A DNA stretch of 64,000 nucleotides. Origin: CAVSUZ01 sp963834715 (GTDB lineage Bacteria; Pseudomonadota; Alphaproteobacteria; Acetobacterales; Acetobacteraceae). The stretch spans positions 124,001-188,000 of the forward strand of contig CAWIDE010000003.1 of the NCBI GenBank assembly GCA_963834715.1, read 5' to 3'. The position numbers and the translations under genes were made by a program. The notes beneath the pieces are model-generated. The model had not been told where the DNA came from. It saw only the letters and a program-made list of their open reading frames with translations, and made no database searches. Numbering within the stretch: the first letter of the stretch is position 1; each line of letters starts with the position of its first letter. Below are positions 44,952 to 52,858 of the stretch, piece by piece.

Positions 44952-45692
44952 GTGTCGGTGAGCGAGGAGCGAGAAGGGGAACGGATCGCGAAGTGGCTGG
45001 CTCGCGCCGGCGTGGCGAGCCGAAGGGACGCGGAAAAGCTGATCGCCGAGCGGCGGGTGAAGCTGAATAACCAGGTGGTTTCGCATCCCGCGACTTTCGT
45101 GGAGGAGCGCGACATCGTCCGGGTCGATAACCGGGTTGTGGAGGCTCCGGAGCGGAGCAGGCTGTTCCGCTACCACAAACCGCCAGGGCTGGTGACGACG
45201 CACCGCGACCCGCAGGGGCGGCCGACGGTATTTGAGAAACTGCCTCCGGGCCTGCCGCGGCTGATCAGTGTCGGGCGGCTCGATCTGGCGAGCGAGGGGC
45301 TTTTGCTGCTCACCAATGACGGTGAACTGGCAAGGCGGTTGGAGTTGCCTTCGACCGGATGGACCCGGCGTTATCGGGTGAGGGTGTTCGGGATGCCGGA
45401 CGAGCGGGAATTGGCGAAACTGGCGCAGGGAGTTGTGGTCGATGGCATTGCGTACGGCCCGATCGAGGCGGGGCTCGACGCAAAGAAAGGTGACAACGCG
45501 TGGCTGACGGTGGCGCTGCGTGAAGGCCGGAACCGGGAGGTGCGCCGGGTGACGGCACATCTCGGGTTGTGCGTATCTCGGCTGATCCGGGTGGCGTATG
45601 GGCCGTTTCAGTTAGGGGCGCTGCCGCGTGGCGCCGTGGAAGAAGTGCCGGCGCGGGTGCTGCGCGATCAGTTGCCGCGGGGGGAGGCATAG
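44952..45692 (+). CDS. rluB: Ribosomal large-subunit pseudouridine synthase (RsuA/RluB family)
   Basis: A 246-residue enzyme. N-terminal S4 RNA-binding domain (IAKWLARAGVASRRDAEKLI, then VKLNNQVV). Catalytic domain with GRLDLASEGLLLLTNDGELA, holding the catalytic Asp, followed by KKGDNAWLTVALREGRNREV and RLIRVAYGPFQL. The length and insert pattern match RluB more than RsuA or RluE, but the symbol is family-based. Start GTG at 44952. Confidence 0.9.
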   Translation: MSVSEEREGERIAKWLARAGVASRRDAEKLIAERRVKLNNQVVSHPATFVEERDIVRVDNRVVEAPERSRLFRYHKPPGLVTTHRDPQGRPTVFEKLPPGLPRLISVGRLDLASEGLLLLTNDGELARRLELPSTGWTRRYRVRVFGMPDERELAKLAQGVVVDGIAYGPIEAGLDAKKGDNAWLTVALREGRNREVRRVTAHLGLCVSRLIRVAYGPFQLGALPRGAVEEVPARVLRDQLPRGEA

Positions 45693-45737
45693 GCGGGAAC
45701 ACAGCCGGTCGCGGTGCTAGCTCATGGAGGGCGGATC

Positions 45738-46436
45738 ATGCAGAAAGTGGCTCTGGTGACCGGCGCGGCGTATGGAATCGGCGCGGGTATAGCCGCGCGC
45801 CTGGCGGGCGATGGCTACCGCGTCATCGGCGCCGACCTCAACGACGGCCCCGCTCCGGACGGCGGTTGCCTCGAACGGTGCGACGTCTCACAAGAAGGAC
45901 CGGTGGCCGCGTTGATGAACGCTATCGCCGCCCATGAAGGCCGCCTGGACGCGCTGGTGTGCAATGCCGGGATCATGATCCGCAAACCGATCAGTGAGCT
46001 GACGCTGGCGGAATGGTCACGCGTACTGAACACGAATTTGACCAGCACGTTCCTTCTGGTTCGTGCGGCCGAGATCATGCTGCGTAAGGCTCGGGGGGCT
46101 GTGGTTACAATCGCATCGACCAGAGCACATATGTCCGAACCGAATACCGAAGCCTATGCGGCCTCCAAAGGCGGCCTGGTCGCCTTAACCCATGCCCTGG
46201 CAATCAGCCTGGGACCGGAGGTTCGGGTCAATTGCATCAGCCCCGGATGGATCCTCACCAAGGGTCCGGCGCCGTCAACTCAGGACCATGCGCAGCATCC
46301 CACTGGCCGAGTGGGAAAGGTTGAGGATGTGGCGGCGCTGGTAGGATTTCTCTTCGGGCCGAACAGCGGTTTCGTAACCGGCGCGGAGTTCGTGGTCGAT
46401 GGCGGGATGACGCGCAAGATGATCTACACGGAATGA
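45738..46436 (+). CDS. SDR-family oxidoreductase
   Basis: A 232-residue classical short-chain dehydrogenase from the ATG at 45738. TGAAYGIGAGIAARL holds the cofactor motif, CNAGIMIRKPI the NAG element and YAASKGGLVALTHALA the Tyr/Lys pair, followed by SPGWILTKGP. The terminal part VDGGMTRKMIYTE is typical. There is no clear substrate and no operon partner beyond a 45-base gap after rluB. Confidence 0.88.
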   Translation: MQKVALVTGAAYGIGAGIAARLAGDGYRVIGADLNDGPAPDGGCLERCDVSQEGPVAALMNAIAAHEGRLDALVCNAGIMIRKPISELTLAEWSRVLNTNLTSTFLLVRAAEIMLRKARGAVVTIASTRAHMSEPNTEAYAASKGGLVALTHALAISLGPEVRVNCISPGWILTKGPAPSTQDHAQHPTGRVGKVEDVAALVGFLFGPNSGFVTGAEFVVDGGMTRKMIYTE

Positions 46437-46562
46437 ATTTCGCTGGAGCAGAACGAGGTAGGTTTTGTCGGGCCGCGGCCCGCCAGGCATTAAATCACGC
46501 TGAACCACGATATGCGGCGCCAGCTAACCATTCCTTGCAGAGAGCAGCACGGGAGATTTCGC

Positions 46563-46961
46563 ATGGCACTTCGTCAGGGCGGCTGTAACTGCGGCGCTGT
46601 CCGGCTCGAAATAAATGGCGACCCCAAGCGGGTTGGGATCTGCCATTGCATGACATGTCGCAGGGAGACCGGCTCGCCCTTCATGGCCTTTGGAGTCTGG
46701 GACAAGAGCCAGGTTTCCATCGTCGGCGACACACGTAGCTGGATAGAGACGACGGATCACCGCCATTATTGTCCAATATGCGGCTCTCGTCTGTTCGGTA
46801 CCCATGACGGCGATGACGAGATCGAAATTCGGCTCGGCTGTTTGGATGTTGCTCCGAGTGACCTGAGTCCGAACTACGAGCTGTGGATCGTGCGGCGAGA
46901 ACATTGGCTGAAACCAGTCGCGGGCGCGGTCCAGCACGAAGCAAACCGCCCCACCAGCTAG
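46563..46961 (+). CDS. GFA-family (glutathione-dependent formaldehyde-activating-type) protein
   Basis: A 132-residue zinc protein from the ATG at 46563. Zinc-binding cysteines: GCNCGAVR, CHCMTCRRETGS and CPICGSRLF, the standard GFA pattern. The glutathione chemistry is disputed for most family members, so I do not assign a reaction. An upstream in-frame extension to 46512 is less likely. Confidence 0.9.
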   Translation: MALRQGGCNCGAVRLEINGDPKRVGICHCMTCRRETGSPFMAFGVWDKSQVSIVGDTRSWIETTDHRHYCPICGSRLFGTHDGDDEIEIRLGCLDVAPSDLSPNYELWIVRREHWLKPVAGAVQHEANRPTS

Positions 46962-46996
46962 AGCGAGTTCATCATGACGGGAAACGGCGCCTCATG

Positions 46997-47049
46997 TTCA
47001 CCTCTCCCCCTTTGCGGGAGAGGTCGGCGCGCGCAGCGCGCCGGGTGAA
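46997..47049. repeat. Compound palindromic repeat (three nested stems)
   Basis: An outer pair TTCACC/GGTGAA encloses CCTCTCCC/GGGAGAGG (47001-47023) and GGCGCGC/GCGCGCC (47026-47042). As RNA this would make a three-way junction. The flanks also carry TAGAGC and GCTCTA. It looks like a dispersed REP-like or MITE-like element downstream of the GFA gene. Confidence 0.6.
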
Positions 47050-47177
47050 GGTAGCGCGGTTCCAGTCAGCCTCAACCTGCTCTAGTCTAAGTCTACGGCG
47101 GGCTAAAGCTGACTGAAATCGGGACTTCCGGAACATGTCATGCCTGGGTCTCCAGCGTTCTTCAATCGGAGATCAGT

Positions 47178-47450
47178 ATGCTTTGGAAGCGTGGCAAGGC
47201 CGACCCACAGGACATACGGGAGCGTGTTTTCGCGGCGTTTTGCCGCGGGTCTGAGGGTACGGTCATCGCGAACCGGCCGATGGTCAGCATCTCCTATGTG
47301 TCAAAGACCTTGGGTCGGCAGTAATGGATCGGCGAGCGAACCGCGCGTCCTACTGCGACGTGATCCGGGACCATCTTGGGCCAACCCGGATATCACTCTC
47401 ACCAAGCTGCAGTCGTGGCTCGCATCGGCATGTTCCTACCCAACGTTTCA
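47178..47450 (+). pseudogene. IS630-family transposase remnant
   Basis: The first 48 codons (MLWKRGKADPQDIRERVF, then ISYVSKTLGRQ and a TAA at 47322-47324) resemble the N-terminal helix-turn-helix of IS630 transposases. Another frame further on gives NPDITLTKLQSWLASAC, the next conserved stretch. Frames are shifted and the DDE domain is absent, so it is a fossil. Confidence 0.6.
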
Positions 47451-47659
47451 AGTCAATCATCTTCGAAGGCGAGAGTATAAAGAGTGACGGAAAAAGACCG
47501 CAATTGGTACAAGTACCTACAGAGGGCCTTGGACCGTAGTCGTAAAGCGCTGCTTTTGTGCTCGCACCCGACCCCCGCCTGAGTTCGCGCCTTGTCCGCT
47601 CATGCCACAAAAATGGGCGGTTCGTTCGTTACGACCAACATGGAGTCATGGTAACGGTT

Positions 47660-47925
47660 GTGAGTTGCCCACCTGGGATGAGATAGCCTGTCCACACTGG
47701 TGAAGGAGACACTGGCATTCGATCCGTTCGCCGGTGATGTTTTCGCCTTCCGCGCGCACTGACCGGCTGAAGATTTTGGTCTGGGATGGGTCTGGCTGGT
47801 GTTGTTGAGCAAGCGGCTGGAGCGTGGACGCTTCACATGGCCGCCGGTGCAGGATGGGGCGGTGACGCTGAGCGCGGCGCAATTGAGTTTGCTGTTCTCC
47901 GATCTCGACTGGTCACAGGTGGTAT
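47660..47925 (+). pseudogene. IS66-family TnpB (Orf2) remnant
   Basis: One frame gives LVKETLAFDPFAGDVFAFRA, a stop, then LLSKRLERGRFTWPPVQDG and LSAAQLSLLFSDLDW. This is the TnpB pattern of IS66 elements. The start and middle are damaged. It ends at the stop of the convergent asparagine synthase gene. Confidence 0.7.
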
Positions 47926-47947
47926 CACGCACAACGGCATTTCTAGA

Positions 47948-49855
47948 CTAGCCCACCGGCTCTGGGTCCGCACACGCCACTTCCGAAGCCAGGAACCCTT
48001 CGAACACCAGCAGGTGCCACAGCGCCATACTGTGATCGAGCCGCCCGGCCGCATGTTCATCGATCATCTGCGCCAGGGACTCGCGGACAAACAAACTGGA
48101 ATCCAGCATTGGTTCGCCGAGCAGCCGGGCACGGATACGCGTGGCCTCCCGTCGGAACAATGAGCCAAGCGAAGCGGCAAAGCCCTGCTTGGGGCGATAA
48201 AGCACATCCTTGGGCAGCCACGGCTCCATCGCTTTCTTGAACACGTACTTGCCTTGCCCGCCGCGCAGCTTGAGCGGCCCGGGCAAAGAGAGACCCCATT
48301 CGACAAGCCGGCAATCCAGCAGAGGGGCGCGCACCTCCAGCGAGTTCGCCATGCTGGCGCGGTCCACCTTGGTCAGAATATCCCCCGGCAGCCAGGTGTT
48401 GATATCGACGTACTGCGCCTGAGCCAGCGGATCATCAGTGCCGCTCTCCGCGATCAGCGCGGGGATGCGGGCTGCCGAATCATAGCCGTCAAGGGCGGCT
48501 TCCAGCTCCGGCGCGAACAGGGCGCGACGACGGTCATGATGCACACGGGCAATGGTGCGGTAGTAACCCAGCGCACTGTCCAGGCTGAGCTCCGTTAGGG
48601 TATGCTTGGCACGCAACCACTGCGGCGCCCAATCCAGCTTAGGATATGCCCGCGCCAGCATCCCAATCGCGCTCTTGCGCAGACCGGACGGGAGCATCTG
48701 CCGCGCGCTCTCCACCAACATGTGCCAGCGATAGCGACGATAGCCGGCGAACACCTCGTCGCCGCCATCGCCCGAGATCGCCACTTTCGCGAATTGCCGG
48801 GCTAGCCCGCAGACCCGATGCGTCGGCACCGACGATTGATCCCCAAACGGTTCCCCGAAAATCCGCCCCTGCTCTCGCGCCGCCTCGATGTAGTCGATGG
48901 CGGACGCGGCTTCATTGTGCTGATGCGTCCCGTAGCGTCGGGCCACCTGCTCGGCATAGGGCGTTTCGTTCTCGGCACCCGCAAAACCGATAGTGAAGGT
49001 ATCCAGGCCCTCCCGCAACCGGGCCGCGGTCGCGACCACGGCGCTAGAATCAACACCGCCTGACAGAAAAGCACCTAGCGGCACATCGCTGATCAGACGC
49101 CGTTCGGTGCTGGCAAGCAGGCGAGTGTTGATTTCCTCGATTGCCTGTTCAAAGGAGATGTCGAACGGGGTAATGCGCGGACGCCAATAGCGCTGGGGCG
49201 CGCCCAGGGTCTCACCACGCTTCAGCAACAGAGTGTGGGCGGCAGGTAGGCGGACGACGCCTTCGTAAATAGTGTCGGGATCAGGGATGTAGCCGTAGGC
49301 GAAGAAATCATCGACCGCACGCGGGCGGATACGTCGGGAAATCCCCGGCACCTCATTCAGCGCCACCATCTCGGAACCAAAGACGAAACGTCCATCAGGC
49401 AGTATCGCGTAGTAAATCGGTTTCTTACCCAGCCGGTCCCGCGCGAGGAAAAGCGTCTGCTGATTGCGGTCCCAGATGGCGAACGCGAAGAATCCATCCA
49501 AACGGTCCACACACCCGGGTCCCCACGTTTCCCACGCGTGGATAACGGTCTCCGTGTCGCAGCGGGAGCGGAACAGATGGCCGCGGGCCTGCAGCTCGGC
49601 CCGCAGCTCCTGATAATTGTAAATCATACCATTGAAGACGATGGCAACCGTCCCGTCCTCGTTATACATCGGCTGCTGACCTGATGCGGGATCGATGATG
49701 GCCAGGCGCCGGTGCCCGAGGCCGATCCCACGCTCCACATGAAAGCCGTCACCATCCGGGCCACGATGACCGAGCAGGTCGGCCATGCGGCGTAGAAGGG
49801 CGGTGTCAATCCGCGCCGAAGGGTCGGGGTCGAAAATGCCTGCCATGCCACACAC
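47948..49855 (-). CDS. Asparagine synthase (glutamine-hydrolysing), AsnB/amidotransferase type
   Basis: A 635-residue enzyme. The GTG start is followed directly by Cys (MCGMAGIFDP), so Cys2 becomes the N-terminal glutaminase nucleophile. The GATase II domain includes HRGPDGDGFH and RLAIIDPASGQQPM. The synthetase domain has the P-loop LSGGVDSSAVVA near residue 270 and SGDGGDEVFAGYRRY. This long form resembles the amidotransferases of exopolysaccharide/PEP-CTERM-type clusters, but no such cluster is seen. The start is 57 bases after an aspartic protease gene. Confidence 0.92.
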   Translation of the reverse strand: MCGMAGIFDPDPSARIDTALLRRMADLLGHRGPDGDGFHVERGIGLGHRRLAIIDPASGQQPMYNEDGTVAIVFNGMIYNYQELRAELQARGHLFRSRCDTETVIHAWETWGPGCVDRLDGFFAFAIWDRNQQTLFLARDRLGKKPIYYAILPDGRFVFGSEMVALNEVPGISRRIRPRAVDDFFAYGYIPDPDTIYEGVVRLPAAHTLLLKRGETLGAPQRYWRPRITPFDISFEQAIEEINTRLLASTERRLISDVPLGAFLSGGVDSSAVVATAARLREGLDTFTIGFAGAENETPYAEQVARRYGTHQHNEAASAIDYIEAAREQGRIFGEPFGDQSSVPTHRVCGLARQFAKVAISGDGGDEVFAGYRRYRWHMLVESARQMLPSGLRKSAIGMLARAYPKLDWAPQWLRAKHTLTELSLDSALGYYRTIARVHHDRRRALFAPELEAALDGYDSAARIPALIAESGTDDPLAQAQYVDINTWLPGDILTKVDRASMANSLEVRAPLLDCRLVEWGLSLPGPLKLRGGQGKYVFKKAMEPWLPKDVLYRPKQGFAASLGSLFRREATRIRARLLGEPMLDSSLFVRESLAQMIDEHAAGRLDHSMALWHLLVFEGFLASEVACADPEPVG

Positions 49856-49912
49856 GCTGATTTACTCCCGGAACGGCTATCTCATGCCGCGTCCGGCCGT
49901 GCGTTTCCATAA

Positions 49913-50941
49913 TTATTTCGCGACGTTCGGCTCAGAGAGAAACACTTGCCAGCCCGTGACTGAAATCCATAGCCGGTGCTGAACTAACAGGTCCTGCCCA
50001 ATAATGCCTTTCCACGGCCGATGGGGCGGCGGCGGGTCCTGCTCTCCGGGCTGAGGCAAATCGAGGACCGGGATAACCGGATCACGTGCCAGCCAGGCGC
50101 CGACCTGCAGCGTATCGAAGCGGTGCAGCGGCAGGACAACCGTGTCCGGGCCGGCTCCGCCGACGGTTATCTTGCGATCACTCGCCAGCGCCGTTGGCGA
50201 TACGCCGGCATCTTCAGCCAGGGTCAGAGAAATCGCGCTGGCCTGGGAGCCCGTATCGAGCAGTGCCGGCGCGGTTATGCCGTTTACGGTAATCGGCACC
50301 AGCAGCTCCCGCGGCGGCTGTTTCCGGGGTCCGATGCCCTGCACGCCGGCGAGCGCCACGGCCGGCTCGGACCATGGTGGCGCGCTCAGCCAGCACGGCT
50401 CGCCCCGATAGAGCGTTAGGCGGTGGCTGGCAGGATCGATATCGAGGTCGAACCAGCGCAGGACGTCCGTCCCTAGCAGTCCATCGGGAGCACCGGCAAT
50501 GTCGCCCACGCTGATTTCCCCGACGGCAATGTGATGGACGGGGAGGGATAGACCGGCCAGGACAAAATTGTCCGTGTGGACATCGAAACGTGCGATAGGG
50601 CCGCCGATGCCCCAACTGCGGCTGCTATGCTCCGGGTCGGTCGCAAGATGGAGGCGGGCCGCGACGGAGGAACTGAGCAGCGAGGTCTCGGCGCCGGTAT
50701 CGACCACGAAGCGCAATGGGTAACCATCGACCTGAACGACGACGAGGTCGAGGCCGTCGTTAACCTCCAGGGCTGTGTCGCCGAGCTTCTCCAGATGGCA
50801 GTCCCCGACGCCGAACAGCGCCCTATCGGTGTGCGCGCAGCCAGTGAGCAGGAGCAGAGCCGCCGCGAGGGTCAGGCGGACGATCACGAACGGCTGCGAA
50901 TGGCGTCGCGCTTCGAGGTTGTAAAGTTTCAATGAGGGCAT
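49913..50941 (-). CDS. Exported two-domain retropepsin-like aspartic protease, probable lipoprotein
   Basis: A 342-residue protein from the ATG at 50941. The N-terminus has a hydrophobic signal ending LLLLTGCAHTD, a plausible lipobox (LTGC). Two aspartic protease half-domains follow, each with an active-site motif: FVVDTGAETSLLSS (about residue 79) and ALLDTGSQASAISL (about 235). Each half also has a downstream hydrophobic-Gly element (DGLLGTDVLRWF, KGIIGQDLL). Retropepsins normally dimerise; here two half-sites sit in one chain, as in pepsins. Substrate unknown. Confidence 0.8.
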   Translation of the reverse strand: MPSLKLYNLEARRHSQPFVIVRLTLAAALLLLTGCAHTDRALFGVGDCHLEKLGDTALEVNDGLDLVVVQVDGYPLRFVVDTGAETSLLSSSVAARLHLATDPEHSSRSWGIGGPIARFDVHTDNFVLAGLSLPVHHIAVGEISVGDIAGAPDGLLGTDVLRWFDLDIDPASHRLTLYRGEPCWLSAPPWSEPAVALAGVQGIGPRKQPPRELLVPITVNGITAPALLDTGSQASAISLTLAEDAGVSPTALASDRKITVGGAGPDTVVLPLHRFDTLQVGAWLARDPVIPVLDLPQPGEQDPPPPHRPWKGIIGQDLLVQHRLWISVTGWQVFLSEPNVAK

Positions 50942-51144
50942 CGCCCGCTGTCGGGATGCCACCAAATCTCGCGACACGAGAAAGCTGACGACCGGCCAGC
51001 GGTTGCTCCGGGAGATCGTGCCGGGGTTATTCGCTGGTATCTCACCGGGCTGCTGCTCTGCGCACTAGCGCATTCATCACGATCGGCACGATCATCGTCC
51101 TGGTGAAGGCGATCTGAATGGCGCAACCAGAGCGGGGCTCTTGG

Positions 51145-51579
51145 TCAGGCGGCGATTTTGCCTAAATCCGTGCCGCAGTGCTTGCACCTCGTTGCGGCAG
51201 GGTTCAGGTCGTCGGAGCGGCACGCCGGGCAGGTCTTGGTCGGGGGCGGCTCGCCAAACACGGTCTTGCCTATGCGAGCCATGACATACTTGTAGGGCAC
51301 GACGATCAGGAAATACACGACCGCCATAAAAATGATGAAGTAGATGATGGCGGAAATAAGCGCACCTAGGTTAAGGTAGGTGCCGCCGCCGCCGCCGTTG
51401 ACAAGCTGCCAACCGAGTCCAGGCCCTTTTGCAGTGCCTTGGGCCGCGGCGATCAGCGGGTTGATGATGTCATCGGTGAACGCCTTAATTAGAGTGCTGA
51501 ACGCCAAAGCCACGGACAGGCCGACAGCGACAACAATGACATCGCCGCGCATCAGAAAATCTTTGAAGCCCTTCAGCAT
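51145..51579 (-). CDS. mscL: Large-conductance mechanosensitive channel with C-terminal zinc ribbon
   Basis: A 144-residue MscL from the ATG at 51579, chosen because a GGGAGAG ribosome site lies six bases before it. TM1 is in VIVVAVGLSVALAFSTLIKAF, the periplasmic loop is glycine-rich, and TM2 is in LGALISAIIYFIIFMAVVYF. Beyond the normal end is a zinc-ribbon-like module CPACRSDDL...CKHCGTDL, four Cys spaced as CxxC-x(n)-CxxC, an extension seen in several alphaproteobacterial MscL proteins. Relieves hypo-osmotic shock. Confidence 0.93.
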   Translation of the reverse strand: MLKGFKDFLMRGDVIVVAVGLSVALAFSTLIKAFTDDIINPLIAAAQGTAKGPGLGWQLVNGGGGGTYLNLGALISAIIYFIIFMAVVYFLIVVPYKYVMARIGKTVFGEPPPTKTCPACRSDDLNPAATRCKHCGTDLGKIAA

Positions 51580-51594
51580 TACCATCTCTCCCAA

Positions 51595-51984
51595 TGTACC
51601 TCGTCAGCGCCCCTTGGCTGGAGCATTCCCCTCAAATGCTTGCACATCAGCCTTTCTTGTCCCACTCCCCAGCACTACCGCTGTTCCATTCGTATCCCGC
51701 TACAAGCGGCCCGCGCAACGAGATTGCAACCGATCCTGCAACGGCACTCACGGCTCTAGGCCATTGAGCGTCGCGAATGAGACGAGTTTAACCTGGTGGA
51801 CACTAGGCAAATCTAACGATCACGAAATTGTTAATCCCGTTGCTGAACAGGCCGAGGTGGACGATCGGGGCGCCCGCGGCCTGGTCGAAGCCAGGGTTTG
51901 CCGACGGTGAGAGGGAACGACACCGCTTGATCCGCCGATCAGTTCTGGTTGTATGCTGCCAGTCCGGTTCGCAGGAGGGGAGAA
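51595..51984. other. Intergenic region between mscL and the TauD-type gene
   Basis: About 390 bases with no recognised gene, RNA or repeat. The last part carries the GGAGGGG ribosome site (51973-51980) of the following gene. No consensus promoter is convincing. Confidence 0.4.
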
Positions 51985-52855
51985 TTGTCCGCTTCGGCCG
52001 TCACACCGCCAGAAGAAACTCGCGCAACGGCAATCCCAACGGGGGCAGCGCTGGCTGCCGAGGTGCGCGGGGTCGATCTCCATAACGTCGACGACCAGAC
52101 ATTCACGCGGATCCACCAGGCGTGGCTCGAGTATCTGGTACTGCTATTCCGCGGACAGACAGTTTCCGATGAGGATCTGATCGCATTCAGCAGGCGCTTC
52201 GGGGAACTTGATTGGGCCCCGATCCAGGAGAACGGGCGCCGGTTCGTCGAAGGTCACCCGGAGATCTACGTGGTGTCCAACGTGATCGAGAATGGAGTGG
52301 CCATCGGCAGCCTCGGTGCGGGCGAGGCGGTCTGGCACACGGATATGTCGTATCTGCCGAACCCCCCGAAGGCGAGCATGCTGTACGCGCTGGAAGTGCC
52401 CCCAGCGGGGGGGAACACCTGGTTCTGCAACATGTACCCGGGCCTGGGAGGAGATGCCGGTGGCGCTCAAGCGCAGGGTCGAGGGCCGAAGACTGAAGCA
52501 CGACGGGACCTACAACAGCGGGGGCTACGTGCGCGAAGGCGTCACCCCGACTGACGATCCGGTGATGTCGCCGGGGACATATCATCCGATCGGATTTCAG
52601 CATCCCGAGACGGGGCGGATTGCGCTGTATCTCGGCCGGCGGCGCAACGCGTATATTGAGGGGCTGGCACGCGAGGACTCCGAGGCCCTGCTGGATGAGC
52701 TGTGGGCCTATGCGACGCGGCCCGAGCTCACGTGGTTCAACGAGTGGCGTGTCGGCGATCTGGTGTTGTGGGACAACAGGTGCACCATGCACCGGCGCCA
52801 CCCCTTCGATTCCTCGGCGCGCCGCGTGATGCACCGGACACAGGTCAAGGCCTAG
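51985..52855 (+). pseudogene. TauD/TfdA-family alpha-ketoglutarate dioxygenase, interrupted by one apparent 1-base insertion
   Basis: Two frames join into about 289 residues. TTG at 51985 follows a GGAGGGG site. Frame one gives VRGVDLHNVDDQTF and the iron motif VWHTDMSY (H-x-D), then breaks after NTWFCNMY. Frame two continues with AWEEMPVALKRRVEGRRLKH to the distal iron His in RCTMHRR and the cosubstrate Arg in VMHRTQVKA, ending at TAG 52853-52855. The C run in TACCCGGG (about 52436-52442) has one base too many; removing it restores YRAWEEMPVALK. The stop codon coincides with the junction sequence of the tandem IS. The original gene ended here, so the IS did not truncate it. Confidence 0.75.
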
Positions 52856-52858
52856 CTA

